Shown here piece after piece: positions 33,373-48,061 of a stretch of 64,000 nucleotides of DNA. The notes under the pieces were generated by a model that was not told the DNA's origin, did no database searches, and was given only the letters and a program-made list of their open reading frames with translations. Every line of letters begins with the position of its first letter. The first letter of the stretch is position 1. The DNA lies in contig CM049309.1 in assembly GCA_026874595.1 (NCBI GenBank), positions 73,888,426 through 73,952,425 of the forward strand, in the 5' to 3' direction. The stretch is from Sipunculus nudus (Eukaryota; Annelida; Sipuncula; Golfingiida; Sipunculidae). The position numbers and the translations under genes were made by a program.

Positions 33373-34410
33373 TTGTCTCAGCGCCCATTTTCCCGCTTGG
33401 GTGGGCATCACGTCACATCGGTTAGTTCTCAGCATCATACAATTCAGTTCCGTCTTACGTTTTTGCACGCCCCTCCCGTCACCCTGCACCCGTTCTACAC
33501 TCCGCCACCATCCGATCCCGTCAAACGTCTCGCTTTGGAGGAGGCGATTCAATCTATGCTCGACAAGAGAGCGATTTTCGAGGTTTTCCCGTCAACCATG
33601 GGGTTTTACTCTCGCCTATTTCTAGTTCCAAAGCCACACGGGAGGTGGCGCCCCATTATAGATCTAAAGCACCTAAATTCGTTCATCGCCCGGCCGCCTT
33701 TTCGGCTGTTCAATATTCATGCGGTTCTCTGCATTGTCCGTCGGATGGATTGGGCGTTCAAAATAGACCTTACGGATGCCTATTTTCACGTCCCAATCCA
33801 TCCATCGTCTCAACTGGTTCTTCGGTTCGCCTATCAGAACCGCGTTTATCAATACCAGGCCTTCACGTTCGGGATCAATGTGGCCCCCAGGATTTTTACC
33901 ATAGTTCACACAGTCACGCGTTACCTCCGCTCTCAGGGCATTTCTGTGCTCCCTTATCTGGACGATTGGCTTGTCCATGCGGCCGATCGCTCTCTCTTAC
34001 TGACTAATCGCTCCCGGGTTCTCGATTTACTCCAGAACCTTGGCTTTATTGTCAATACGGAGAAATCCCTTCTCCCTCCCACCCAGTCCCTGCAGTTTCT
34101 GGGTGTCACGCTCGATTTTGCGTCCGGCACTGCGTCTCTCCCGCGCGATTTTGCTATCAAACTCCGCCGGCAGATTCGTTCCTTTCTCGCGTCGCGACGT
34201 GTCGATTCTCAGCCCGCTGCTTCTCTGCACGGCACTCTCAACTGGGCCGCCACTTTTATCCCATTCAGTCGGCTATACCTCCGTCCGGTTCAGTCTCTCC
34301 TGCGCCGTTACGGCCTTCTCCGTTTAAACCCGGTTCGTCCTACGGTCCTCCCGTTTCCGCTCACGTGGCGGTCCCTTCGTCCCTGGCTGGACCTTCCCCT
34401 CTCCTGCAGG
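33373..34410 (+). pseudogene. DIRS reverse transcriptase
   Basis: The frame carries FLVPKPHGRWRPIIDLKHLN, then MDWAFKIDLTDAYFHVPIH (first catalytic aspartate), YQYQAFTFGINVAPRIFT and PYLDDWLVHA (YxDD, at about 33955-33966). It ends in the QFLGVTLDF and LHGTLNWAATFIP regions. All palm motifs are present. The frame then runs out of register with the RNase H, so a frameshift lies near 34390-34410. Confidence 0.88.
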
Positions 34411-35135
34411 GAGTTCCTTTTTCTCAGGAGATCGATTGTACCGTGTATACAGACGCGTCTCTCCTCGGTTGGGGTGCCCATATGGCCGATCTTCGCGCCT
34501 CGGGGGTCTGGTCCCCGTCGGAACGCCTCCTGCATATCAATGTCCTAGAACTTCGAGCCGTCTGTCGCGCGATCTCCCACTGGTCCCACCGCTTGCTCGG
34601 TTGTCACATTCTCGTCCGGACCGACAACACCACAGTCGTGGCATATATAAACAGGCAGGGCGGTACTCGGTCTCCCTCACTGATGCAGGAGACCTACCTC
34701 TTGTTTGATCTTTGCATCTCTCTCCGGGCCTCGATTCGTGCGTCTCATCTTCCGGGCATGTCGAACATTCTTGCCGACGCACTTTCCCGTCGCCCTGCGT
34801 CTCCTCCTGCGCCGGTGGTCCTTCCGCTCCCGGTCGTTCCGAGTCTTTTCACTCGACTGGGGCGTCCAGAATTCGATCTGTTCGATTTTCCCTCCCCCCC
34901 CCCCCCCCCCGTTCTCGAGCCTACCGCGACGCGTCTACGTCACCCTCGCGACCGTCTCCCCGACAACCCTCCATCCGTGTGGTCTCGCCGGATTCTCTTC
35001 GAGTTTCCGGTTCCCCATCTCATCCGCCGTATCCTTCTCCGCCTGTCCCGAGCGGAACAGACGGATCTCATCCTCATCCTACCGTTTCATCCTGCGGCCC
35101 CCTGGTTTCCTCTGTGGCGCTCGCTTCTCTCCTGA
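34411..35135 (+). pseudogene. DIRS RNase H and downstream linker
   Basis: The frame shows IDCTVYTDASLLGWGAH (first catalytic Asp), NVLELRAVCRA (Glu), ILVRTDNTTVVAYIN (Asp) and HLPGMSNILADALSR (the last conserved block). A C tract at 34896-34910 is followed by linker sequence ending in a stop at 35133-35135. RNase H removes the RNA strand during replication. Key residues are retained. Confidence 0.85.
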
Positions 35136-35199
35136 CCACCGCTTCTTCTACCGCTCCGGATCGATCTCCCATCGTTCCCACGAGCACGTCGCCAATTTC

Positions 35200-36285
35200 G
35201 GTCGTGCCCTCTGTTCGCATGCGTACTCTCATCGGACGCCTCAAGGATCAGGGCATTTCAAGTCCGGCTGCTCTCCTTGCCTCGGCTCCCTGTCGCTGTT
35301 CTTCGGACCGCATTAATGACTCCCAGTGGCGTCTCTTCACCGGTTGGGCGTCTGCCTGCAGAATCTCTCCTTTAGATCCATCGCTTGCGGCGGTTTTGGA
35401 TTTTTTCGTGTTTTACTGCAGGATAAACATTTATCCTATCCGTCTCTGCGTGGCTACCGTGCCGCCCTGCTGTCCCTGCTCCGTCCGCTTGGTCACGATC
35501 GTGTCCTTCATCATCCGTTGGTGACGGATTTTCTTAAGGGGGTACATGCCCGCGCGTCTCGTCCTCGCTATGTCGCGCCTTCCTGGCGCCTGGACGTTGT
35601 CTAACGTCACCTCCGCGAACCCCCTTATGAGCCTCTGCGTTCGGCACATCTTCTGCATTTGTCTCGGAAAACGGTTTTTCTCCTTGCTCTTGCGTCTGCT
35701 GGTCGCCGCTCTGAGCTTCATGCCCTCGTGGCTGATTCGAAATTTACGCGAATTGCGGCCGACGGTTCGTCGGCCACCCTCCATTTCCCTCCTTTTATCA
35801 AAAGAACCAAAATTTAGATGATCCTCCGTCAGCTTGGCACGTTCCGGACCTCCCTAACGGTCAGTACCGTTACGGGGCTACAAATTGCCCGGTCCGTGCT
35901 TTACGTTACTATCTTAAAGCTACTCATTCTTTACGTGGAGGGGGGGGGGGGGCGCAAGAAGTTGTTTATTTCAACGAAAGTCACCACTTCAAACAAAGAA
36001 ATTAGCCCTATCACCATTAGTGCGTGGCTAAAAGCTAATATTGTCGTCGCCTATGATTCGGCTTCACATCAAGGCTCATGACATTCGAGCCCTTTCTACA
36101 TCGTTGGGCCATTTATCGGGGATTTCCCCAAATCAACTGGTCAAGAAAGGCTATTGGAAGTCGCCTTCTACCTTCACCCGCTTTTATCACAAGGATGTTC
36201 AATTACAAGCTTCGGGCCTTTATTCCTTGGGCCCTGTGATTGCGGCGGGTGAGGTTCTACAGTTTTCCAGACCGTCCTCGCCTTC
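35200..36285 (+). pseudogene. DIRS tyrosine recombinase, multiply frameshifted
   Basis: Conserved blocks lie in successive frames. RLKDQGISSPAALLASAP and INDSQWRLFTGWA (about 35230-35350) are followed by LRGYRAALLSLLRPLGHD (about 35440-35505). FLLALASAGRRSELHALV (about 35680-35735) holds the first catalytic arginine. HDIRALSTSLGHLSG (about 36078-36122) holds the H-x-x-R, and STFTRFYHKDV (about 36171-36200) the nucleophilic tyrosine. Changes of frame near 35400, 35600 and 35820-36000 (including a G tract at 35940) inactivate it. Confidence 0.85.
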
Positions 36286-36392
36286 TACGTCTGTTCCGGC
36301 GGCGACGTCTTCGTCTGCTCCATCCCAGCACTGATGTTCTCATCATTCCGTCGTTCCAGGTAGGTGTCCCCTCCCCAAGGTTTATCTGTTAT

Positions 36393-36510
36393 ATTCTCAT
36401 TAATACAGAAACAGCTCACAATTATGTTTACGTAATAACCCCCCCCCCCCCATTCCCTCCCTGTGAATGGTGGTTTTGTTAGTAAACTGTTGTGAGCTTT
36501 TCTGTATTAC
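36393..36510 (+). repeat. Internal complementary region of the DIRS element
   Basis: The first half is the reverse complement of the left end (GCTCACAATTATGTTTACGTAATAA). The second half is the reverse complement of the right end (CATTCCCTCCCTGTGAATGG and following). They meet in a C tract, so the junction reads right-end G tract joined to TTATTACG. This fixes the element termini and is diagnostic for DIRS. Confidence 0.9.
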
Positions 36511-36565
36511 AAACAACGCTCCCTCCTAGTCCACTTCATTCCGCCTTCGAAAAATGTAAAGTGTG

Positions 36566-36750
36566 ACCTAGATACACGGGAACGAGGCGGGACGGGCGAT
36601 AATAGGCCCAATAAGGGAAAATTTTCGGTTGGCTTACCCTGGCGTATAAACTTTAACAGAGAAAATTCTCATTAATACAGAAAAGCTCACAACAGTTTAC
36701 TAACAAAACCACCATTCACAGGGAGGGAATGGGGGGGGGGGGGGGGGGGG
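36566..36750 (+). repeat. Right inverted terminal repeat of the DIRS element
   Basis: GTGTGACCTAGATACACGGG through AGAAAATTCTCATTAATACAG is the reverse complement of the left repeat. The last 75 bases (CTCACAACAGTTTACTAAC, CATTCACAGGGAGGGAATG, G tract) match the internal complementary region. Confidence 0.9.
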
Positions 36751-37634
36751 GTTCCAGGTTCTGATAGTTCCGACTGTAATTTAACTAGAAAGGTCAGTTT
36801 ATAACAAATGCCTCATACATCGCCAACTGGGGATGGATTTCCCACCGTGAGCTGTATCCTCGCGCGGTCCAAAACAGTATACATGGTATTTTACCCTCTG
36901 TTTCTTGGGTGAGTGTTGTCTTACAGCTTTAAAGGTGGAATATTGGAGGATTGGCAGTATATATACACAAAATACATATTTTGCTCTTGCAAAGCGCACA
37001 ACAGATGTGCGGTTGGCCTGCCACAGCCTTGTCCTTGCCGGAATACTTTCCATGTCGGCGTCCTATGTACGTCCGAGGATAGAAGCCAACGGATTCGGCC
37101 GAGGAGTTCAGAATGACCCATTTGTATAGTATCTGTAACAATAATATGATTCTTATATAGTAGTGTAATTATTGCAACGAATCGGGATTATGGTGACACC
37201 TACTTTTTTACATGAACAAAAGTTGCAAACATATTGTTATATCATTTAGTGAAATTATTGGAGTAACATTCATGGCACTTGGAAAAAACACATTACTCGA
37301 TGAATAATAACAGAAGATATACTAAAACTGAGTTCTGATTAAAAACCAGATAGACTGATAGCTAAAATTAATTTTATTGAGTGTTTACCAGGTCTTCGGT
37401 TATTTCTAGTGTACTAACCAGTACTCAGTGCCCTTGTCTCGATCTAATTAAAAAACTCATTACATGTGTTAATAAAAGAAATCGTTATTCTTTATGGAAT
37501 AATGTTCAATATGTTCAATGTCAATTTTTAATATTAATCTATGCAAATTGTCATGGAAAATATATTTGGTTTTGTACACTGTGTAAAACAGTGAAGCACA
37601 CTTTTGTATCCTTGCTCTCTTACTTTTTTCTCAG

Positions 37635-37730
37635 GACCCAAACGATGTAGGTCAAATCCTTGTAGTAATGGCTGTACCTGTAACGAAGATGCCACCACCG
37701 GGTACACGTGCACCTGTCCCCCTGGCATTG
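37635..37730 (+). pseudogene. Copy B exon 10: short EGF-like domain 2
   Basis: This exon is 96 bases, phase 1 to phase 1. It encodes PKRCRSNPCSNGCTCNED and GYTCTCPPGIG with six cysteines. Splice sites TTCTCAG/GA and ATTG/GTAGGT are good. Confidence 0.85.
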
Positions 37731-38065
37731 GTAGGTGTTTAAGATCATATAACATTAATACATTAAGGATAGTATTTCAGGCACGAAACGCGTCAATTTA
37801 GACGCGTTTATTTAAACAAATAAAATGATAGAAATTTGACTAAATTTCATTTTAGTAAAATGTAATTTTATCGTTTAGCAAACCATTTATGTTATTATCA
37901 TGTTTTCCCCTAATCATATAAAAATAATAAAACTTAATAATAAGAAGGTTAAGAATGCACCTTTTAGAACTGACAGGTATAAAATATGGCTGAGAAACCA
38001 ACCATTTTTTATGGTCTAACATTAATAAATCATGGGTCCATGATCATTTTGCATATTCATTTTTG

Positions 38066-38185
38066 CGCTCTTAACACAGCGCTTTACCTAGAGGCCTACT
38101 ACCAGTGGCGTATCCAGGATTTGAAAATAGAGGGGGCGCAGCCCTAAAGTCGGGAAAGGGGGCCGTTCTGCGTCTTTGAGACATG

Positions 38186-38252
<67 letters not shown>

Positions 38253-38487
38253 TCTTTTTTTTTAATTATATTGATATTCCACAAAGCCCTATTAGTAGGA
38301 AGCAAGCATATTTAAACTTGTTTGAACACACTGCGTGTCTGTTAAATTGTCTCCTACTAAACATATCAAATATTGTTAGTTGGTGCATAATTATTATGAT
38401 TATTATATGTAATTTGTAAGGTATCTAGTTCAAGTTGTTTATCATGTTAACCGTGGGACCCTCATCTATATGCATATATATATATAT

Positions 38488-38532
<45 letters not shown>

Positions 38533-39421
38533 GCATTGTTTGAACAACAGAAAAATACATGCATCAATAAGTGTCGTGTTGTAACTTAATTGTAACTTTT
38601 AAGCAGAAGATGGTCAGCACACATGTAAAAGAACTGAAATGGATTAACTATTATATGTCACTGAATCTATCAAAGGATACTACATCTTTTTTTCATGTAG
38701 AGCTTCTGATAATGAATTCCATAATATAGGTTTCCGTAGATAAATTATTTTTGCAGAAATTAAGTTCGAACTATAGCCAGTTGGAGTTAAAAAGAAATAA
38801 AGATAGTGTGACCTGAGGTAATTAAAGTACATAAACACAAGAAATATTAGAAGTGAAAAATACCCATTGACTGTTATTTGCATACCATTTTCAGGTTTAT
38901 ATTACTATTGAAAATGCAGCTTCTGACATAAAGCCTGGCCATCTAGCTCCGGTGACAGTAGCTTGGTATTTAGAGGTGATTTTAAATACCCAAGAATCAA
39001 GAAACCGGAAGCTTTCATATAGTCTCTTGGTGTATTCGAGCGTAAATTTTAAAAATGAGGCATAGCAAGCGTCTAGTGAAAGTTCAAATAGCTTGCATGG
39101 ATTGTTTAACAGTTTTTGGCCATCCACCATCAGGTTACAGAACAATCACAGGGTTTGGACTTCACTTCTGCACCCAAACAAAATAGAAAAGAGAAGTAGT
39201 AAAAAACATGAGAGAAATGTGTAAGTATATAATCCAATTACTGTTTAGATTTATTTTAGAAATTTTCAAAGTATTACTCTCTTTACATTTACATTACGAA
39301 CAATATCTTGCTACGCTTTGTTCTTTCTTCACAAAATTTCAACAAATACAACAACACTAGTTTCTCTTTAGGTCAATAGAAACCTTTAGAACTGATAATA
39401 AATATACATTATTATATAAGT

Positions 39422-39476
<55 letters not shown>

Positions 39477-40747
39477 CAGATAAGATCTTTCTTGTATTTC
39501 TTCTTTCTTTTCCATATGGGAATAACATTACCATAACCGCGCATAGAGAAACATGAAAATATTTTTTTACTTAAAACGCCATATTTAATATCTATGTGTA
39601 AGCATACTCAATAAGAATAACATAAAATAAATTTGAGTTAACAAAACATAACACTTGCCAGTAGTTGACTGGTATAAGTGTTAGCAGAAATTTAGGGGGG
39701 GGGGCGCGCCCCCCTATGAATACGCCCCTGACTACCTTTATCGAAAGCGCTGTTTGTTATGACCTCGTATCCTTAATTGCTTCACCAGTGGGGAGCACTG
39801 TATTTTTGTCCAATCAGATGAGACCTTGTGCTGGAAGACAGCCAAGCGATGAATACACGGAGCCAATGTTGTTCATTTCGTTTTGAGTGACAGCTCATCG
39901 CCCCGCTAACCGTCTGAACAGGCCACAGGCTCAGAGAGAATGCCCCAGACGTGGTTTGGTTAGGGCCTTGGGCACATCTATAGGATGCCCGGTCGGTGAG
40001 CTGTAATTCAAACGAAACATAACTACAAAGGCTGCGTGCACACCTCGCTGGTTTTTTCAGTTCTGCAGACAACAGATACATGGCTACGTTAACACAGTCA
40101 TAACGCATCAAGCGGCGCTTAAAGCGCAGCTGTGGGCGGAGCCACGATGTGTGTCGAGTTTTTGGCATCTGGTTGGCTGCTTGTAGCATCATACGCACGT
40201 TTTTTTTTTTCAGCAGTCAACGAATCGCCGTCTGATGTCTAAATGTATCATAAACGGTCAAAGCAGGCAGCGTGAAAATCAGTTGCTTCTTTAGAAGCGT
40301 AAGATTTCATTCTCGCATCATCGACCGATTCGATTATGACATTATGACTGTGTTAGCGTAGCCATGTGTCTGTTGTATTCAGAACTGAAACCAGCCAGCG
40401 AGGTTTGCACGCAGCCTTTGTTGTTACGTTTCGTTTGAATTACAGCTCACCGGCCGGGCATTCTATGTGCCCAAGGCCCTAACCAAACCACGTCTGGGGC
40501 CATTCTCTCTGAGCCTGTGGCCTCTTCAGGCGGTTAGCGGGGCGATGAGCTGTCACTCAAAACGAAATTAAAAAACATTAGCTCCGTGTACTCCTCGCTT
40601 GGCTGTGTCTTCCAGCACAAGGTCTCATCTGATTGGACAAAAATACAGTGCTCCCCTCTGGTGTAGCAATTCAGGATATGAAGTCATAACAAACAGCGCT
40701 TACGATATTGGTAGTAGGCCTATAGGTAAAGCGCTGTGTTAAGAGCG
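38066..40747. mobile_element. Fold-back element with arms of about 0.45 kb
   Basis: The ends are inverted copies: 38066-38102 matches the reverse complement of 40711-40747 with one mismatch in 37. The arms continue at 39736-40110 and, reversed, about 40300-40710, sharing GCGCTGTTTGTTATGAC, GGAGCACTGTATTTTTGTCC, GAGTGACAGCTCATCGCCCC and AGACGTGGTTTGGTTAGGGC. The loop is a T tract plus about 100 unpaired bases. No transposase is seen. The left arm is split by the element at 38103-39730. Confidence 0.8.
38103..39730. mobile_element. CAG-family element inserted in the fold-back arm
   Basis: The ends are CAGTGGCGTATCCAGG and, reversed, CAGGGGCGTATTCATAGG. Direct repeats ACTAC flank it at 38098-38102 and 39731-39735. 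The opposite arm of the fold-back (CCTACTACCAATATCG when reversed) is the empty site. The interior shares an 82-codon minus-strand frame (MVDGQKLLNNPCKLFELSLD) with the related element at 54988. The frame is not recognised. Confidence 0.75.
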
Positions 40748-41646
40748 TACAAATTTTAGGATGTGATTTTAAGCTGCGCGAAATAATAACGTCCCAAAAT
40801 CAGGCCTGCCAATAGGCCACTGCGCAATACCGTTGAATGCAATACACTTGCGTTCCTATTGTCCAATTATTTTTTTATCTATACATTACATGCATGTATT
40901 TCATGACGTGAAATTAAAATAAATCGTCGCAATTTAACATTTTCACCAAAACAATTGAAAAAAAACACAACATTTGGAAACCTTCTAAAACTTTTGCGAT
41001 ACGTTATTATCATCGTTATATTCCTGTACTGCCTGGAGCACGAGCGTGGCCTATAGCTTACATCAGAACTTCTAAAGTAAGCATTTACTGTTTATGGCGA
41101 TATCAATGCTTAAATTTTTGTTTTAGATGTGTCATATATATACATTTTTGGCAGGTTTGTAACATAAAGTAAACTATATAAAATATATAAATGAATCATG
41201 CCTCAATACCCTTTAATTTACGAGGGCAGTAACGTTTTGGGAGCGGACATATTTCAGTGCAACACAAAATCATTCGATTGCTATTTTACGTGACACACTT
41301 TTTGGTCACTGCGCTGGGGTGAGATGGGTTAAAATTACATCACGGAAAATAACCAAACGAATAAAGCTGATCCTGCCCCATGTGAACCGAATACAACAAA
41401 CAACAGTTATGCATATGCACCGTGTGCACATTGTTGAAAAGAAATATGGAAATATCATATATTTTTATATAAGGAAGGTTTATTATACATATATTAAATT
41501 GTAAATATTCCCATAAATATACGATTAAAATACAAGATGTTACTTGCTGTGATGTACGTCACTGTTACTGCATGCATATATCCGATATGTTTAGCGGTCT
41601 TGCTGGTATATTTATAGATGTATATATGCATGTTATCTTATTTCAG

Positions 41647-41861
41647 GGGGTTCCGTGCATCGTTACACCTGCAGAAATGACAGCAACCCGTGTACCAATG
41701 ACAACATTCAGAATAACCGGCTGTATCACGCTCACGTGATCCCCACAAAGTTCATTCAGTGCAGTCTACGGGGGCTTTGTAAAGTCTACACATGTCCTGC
41801 AGGCTTGCTGTGGAACCCCACTGCCAAAACCTGTTACAGGTTATGCGGTGCACGTAACTAG
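41647..41861 (+). pseudogene. Copy B exon 11: ChtBD2 chitin-binding domain and stop
   Basis: It encodes GGSVHRYTCRNDSNPC, then HVIPTKFIQC, LCKVYTCPAGLLWNPTAKTC and a TAG at 41859-41861. The Cys spacing, the proline-aromatic-x-x-C step and CPAGLLW match peritrophin-A type chitin-binding domains (CBM14). The exon is open, although upstream lesions mean it should not be reached. Confidence 0.88.
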
Positions 41862-42124
41862 AGAAAAGGAAATATTTCTCATCCCATGCGTGAGCCGCCA
41901 GCACTTTGCTGATACATATAGCACTTTGTTGCACCCAGTCGGAAATTTCCTCAAATTTCACTAAATCCGTACGTAACCCCTTGTACACGAGCTTATGTAT
42001 AAATTTTTAAATTAAATTAATTAAATTAAATACGTATACAAAGGCAGAAATTAATCAGCATACCAAATCCAACAGCTGTATCCAAATGTTAATTAAGCTA
42101 TCAAAAGCCGTCTTTCATAAAATT
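41862..42124 (+). other. Copy B 3' UTR region
   Basis: It matches the copy C 3' UTR (CATG.GAG....CAGCACTTTGCT) and then the copy A post-deletion text from about 42073. ATTAAA at 42128-42133 is a candidate polyadenylation signal shared with A. Confidence 0.5.
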
Positions 42125-45430
<3,306 letters not shown>

Positions 45431-45770
45431 TATCCCAAGCACGCATAAATCAGGATGTGAAAATTTTACAAAGAGCAAGGATGTGCACCTAGCTATATTT
45501 AAACATGATAGTGTTCTTATATCGTTTCATAAAATGTATAAAATGTGAAACATTGGCGGCTCTTGGGAACACTTTATCTATTAATCGTGATCTTCAGATT
45601 GACCTTCAGGCATCTCATGGTTATAGTTAAAACGGACTAAAACACAGTTAAACCCTAATAAATCGATCCAATATCATTCAGTTTGAAGCGATGGGGTCAT
45701 AAAATAGTCACCGGTTTTTTACATCACCTCAAGTAACAATTAAAGTAAAAGAAAGCACTATCTTATTCAG

Positions 45771-45825
<55 letters not shown>

Positions 45826-46722
45826 TGAAATCTTTCCTTTTTAATGTCTCGTTGCATGGTGATTCCTATCTAACATTTATTCATATCCTATTTATCCTAT
45901 CCTATCATAGTGTCGTTTTAATAAGGTCTCCAATGCCATCTAGGCGTCACAAACTTAAAAATAAAAAAAAACCTTATACAGACATACGAAATATCTTATC
46001 ACGGGACAGATCAAGCATCGTATAAAATTTGTTTAATGCAACAAATAAGATTAAAGTCATTAACCCTGTTATCATTGGACAAACCGACTTGGACACATGA
46101 GGTAGGCCCTATTAAATTTTTATCGCCGTTGGCTCGTTGGCTATTTGGTTGTCTTGCCTCTAAGGAACTTAATTTACTCAAAAGTTTATAACAGATTTTA
46201 TGTAGTTATTAATCGCTAAGGCTACAAGTAATTATGCATTACATTTGAAATGTAAACTGGATCACAAATAATATCAGTTTAATGCACTCTTTACCATTGT
46301 AAGGTTGGGCAGTGTGTTTATATCCTGAAGAGGGCCAGGGCCATTCACTTGTGATAGAATCCGCTTGTTTTCTAGAGAGCAAAGCTAACCTTTTATTCAA
46401 CCATTGAGGTTCTTTAGCCGTGATTTCATTTCCTGTCTAGCATACACTCAGGTTTGATTTAATTCCTGGCTGAGGTATATGTGACCTCTGACCAGTTTTT
46501 AGTTATCTATGGACCTATTAACCTACTTATTACGTGTTGAAAGCGTTGGTCCTAGTGGTGGTAATTAATGTGCTTATATATGAAATTTGAAAAATATGAA
46601 TTATTGGTTAATGCATTTAACATAGGATCAGGGTCCACTGTGTAAGCTTAACACATTTTAGTTTCTTTTTATATCTCGGCATACAGAGAGATGCCCAATG
46701 AAGTAAAATGTTTACGTCGTGG

Positions 46723-46784
<62 letters not shown>

Positions 46785-47929
46785 TATAAAGTCAAATCAG
46801 CAAATATATAGGATTTTCGTGACCCCCATAATTTTTTAATTACTGCGATTTTTAATCAGATTTGAAATTCGTTTTAACTATGTTTTAGGTGACATTGACC
46901 CTAAATGGTGTAGCTGTAGCTAGTAGTGTCGTGTTAATGATAAGGTCTCCCATCCCATTTGGGGCAGTGCGATAAAACTAAAGGCGTTATCACAGATTAA
47001 AATTGAAAATTAGATAAGCTTATACAGGCATGTGAAATATCTTACAACAATAAGATCATGCACTCTATAAACATTGTCAATACAATTTTTGACAATATTG
47101 GTATTTTTTAAAATATATTGCTGAGAAGTTAAATAAAGAAATAAGATTTAAGTCATTAACATTATCATCATTGAACACGTCTAATTGGATGCCAGCAAAA
47201 AGTTGTGTATGTTGTGCCCCATGATGCCACTTACCTATAAACTTCCTCTTCAATCAACATTCTAAGGAACCATTTTCAAATTTAGGTACTGGATAAAACA
47301 TTGTAATTGGCCATGGCTTCCAGTTAATTGAGCTTACAACGGCTATGCCTTCGCCAGAAGGTAGGCCCTATTATATTTTTAACGTCGTTGGCTGTCTGTT
47401 GCTGTTGTTTGTCTGTGAGTAACTTAACTCAAAAGTTGATAACAGATGTTATGTAGTTATTGATCGCTAAGGTTACTCTCAAGGGTTAAAGCATAACATT
47501 TTGAAGGTAAAGTGGATCACCAATAATAACAGTTTAATACACTCTTTACCATTGTAAGGTTGGGCAGTTTGTTATCCTGGGAGAGGGCCGGGGCCATCCA
47601 CTGGTAATAGGATCCGCCTGTATTCTAGAGAGCAAAGCTCACCTTTCATTCCACCATTGATTTTTTTCTGTAACACACACTTAAGTTGGAATAAAAATCT
47701 GGCGGAAGTATAGGTGGCGTCTGACCACTTTCTAGTTATCTATAGACTTGAAGGCATAGATTTTAGCAGCGGCAATGTGCTTATATATGAAAATTGATAT
47801 TAAATATTACAGGTGACAAAAGATCAGGGGCCAGGGCATTAGGCTCACCACATTTAAGTTTACTTACAAAAGAAGTAGTTCTTAAAACAAAAATGTAAAA
47901 ATCAATTTGCATATTCTCGATGTGGTGGG

Positions 47930-47988
<59 letters not shown>

Positions 47989-48061
47989 CATTTACACACA
48001 GTGTGTCAACGCAAGAAGAGGATGGTTCAATATGTTTCTAACCTGACCCCCACAGATACAT
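45431..48061. repeat. Upstream repeat units before copy C
   Basis: Two units share landmarks with 10441-12668 and 17181-19160: AAGGTCTCC.AT at 45924 and 46942, CACTCTTTACCATTGTAAGGTTGGGCAG at 46282 and 47538, and CTAGAGAGCAAAGCT.ACCTTTCATTC at 46372 and 47623. TA microsatellites lie at 45774-45822, 46727-46779 and 47935-47981. No gene is seen. Confidence 0.7.

Larger units (their letters stand above)
31121..36750 (+). mobile_element. DIRS-type tyrosine-recombinase retrotransposon
   Basis: It has inverted terminal repeats (31121-31271 against 36566-36750) and an internal complementary region (36393-36510). It encodes, in order, a gag-like protein, reverse transcriptase, RNase H and a tyrosine recombinase, the order of DIRS elements. 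These replicate through a circular intermediate integrated by the recombinase. GTT flanks both ends (31118-31120 and 36751-36753). Several frame changes and stops in each domain show the copy is inactive. It lies in the sense direction in intron 9 of copy B. The nearest alternatives, Ngaro-type elements, have split direct repeats and no such inverted ends. Confidence 0.92.
30901..37117. mobile_element. Older inverted-repeat element interrupted by the DIRS element
   Basis: The outer ends are inverted copies of about 50 bases: GTCATTCGGAACTCCTCGGC at 30901, and its reversed counterpart ending GAGGAGTTCAGAATGAC at 37101-37117, both with the GGCTTCT block. An uninterrupted relative lies at 63038-63597. 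It aligns with the right part (36754-37117) and then the left part (30940-31117) in one run, which proves that the two parts were contiguous before the DIRS entered. The family is not recognised. Confidence 0.75.
30725..37634 (+). other. Copy B intron 9 expanded by nested elements
   Basis: This intron is 6.9 kb, against 465 bases in A and 566 in C. The flanks up to about 30898 and after about 37118 match the empty introns. The excess is the inverted-repeat element 30901-37117 with the DIRS element inside it. Confidence 0.85.
37731..41646 (+). other. Copy B intron 10 with fold-back element
   Basis: The ends match intron 10 of A and C. The middle (38066-40747) is a fold-back element with another insertion inside. 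TA-rich tracts lie at 38187-38245, 38466-38530 and 39427-39474. Confidence 0.75.
21517..41861 (+). pseudogene. Copy B: disrupted lysozyme-like/VWA/EGF/chitin-binding gene
   Basis: Ten of the eleven coding exons are present with sound splice sites: 21517-21753, 23250-23404, 24131-24273, 24950-25181, 25791-25913, 28798-28901, 29333-29514, 30608-30724, 37635-37730 and 41647-41861. Two lesions break it. Exon 5, with the second half of the VWA MIDAS, is missing. Because exon 4 ends in phase 2 and exon 6 starts in phase 1, joining them shifts the frame and stops at 25873-25875. Exon 8 also has a 20-base deletion that leads to TAA at 29432-29434. A truncated secreted product (lysozyme-like domain plus half a VWA) remains possible. 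Promoter and other exons are intact, so inactivation looks recent. Confidence 0.8.

Noticed and set aside
34712..35524. 270-codon serine/proline-rich ORF as a separate gene
   Set aside because: Its first half is an off-frame reading of the RNase H and linker; only the part after about 35200 matches the DIRS recombinase.
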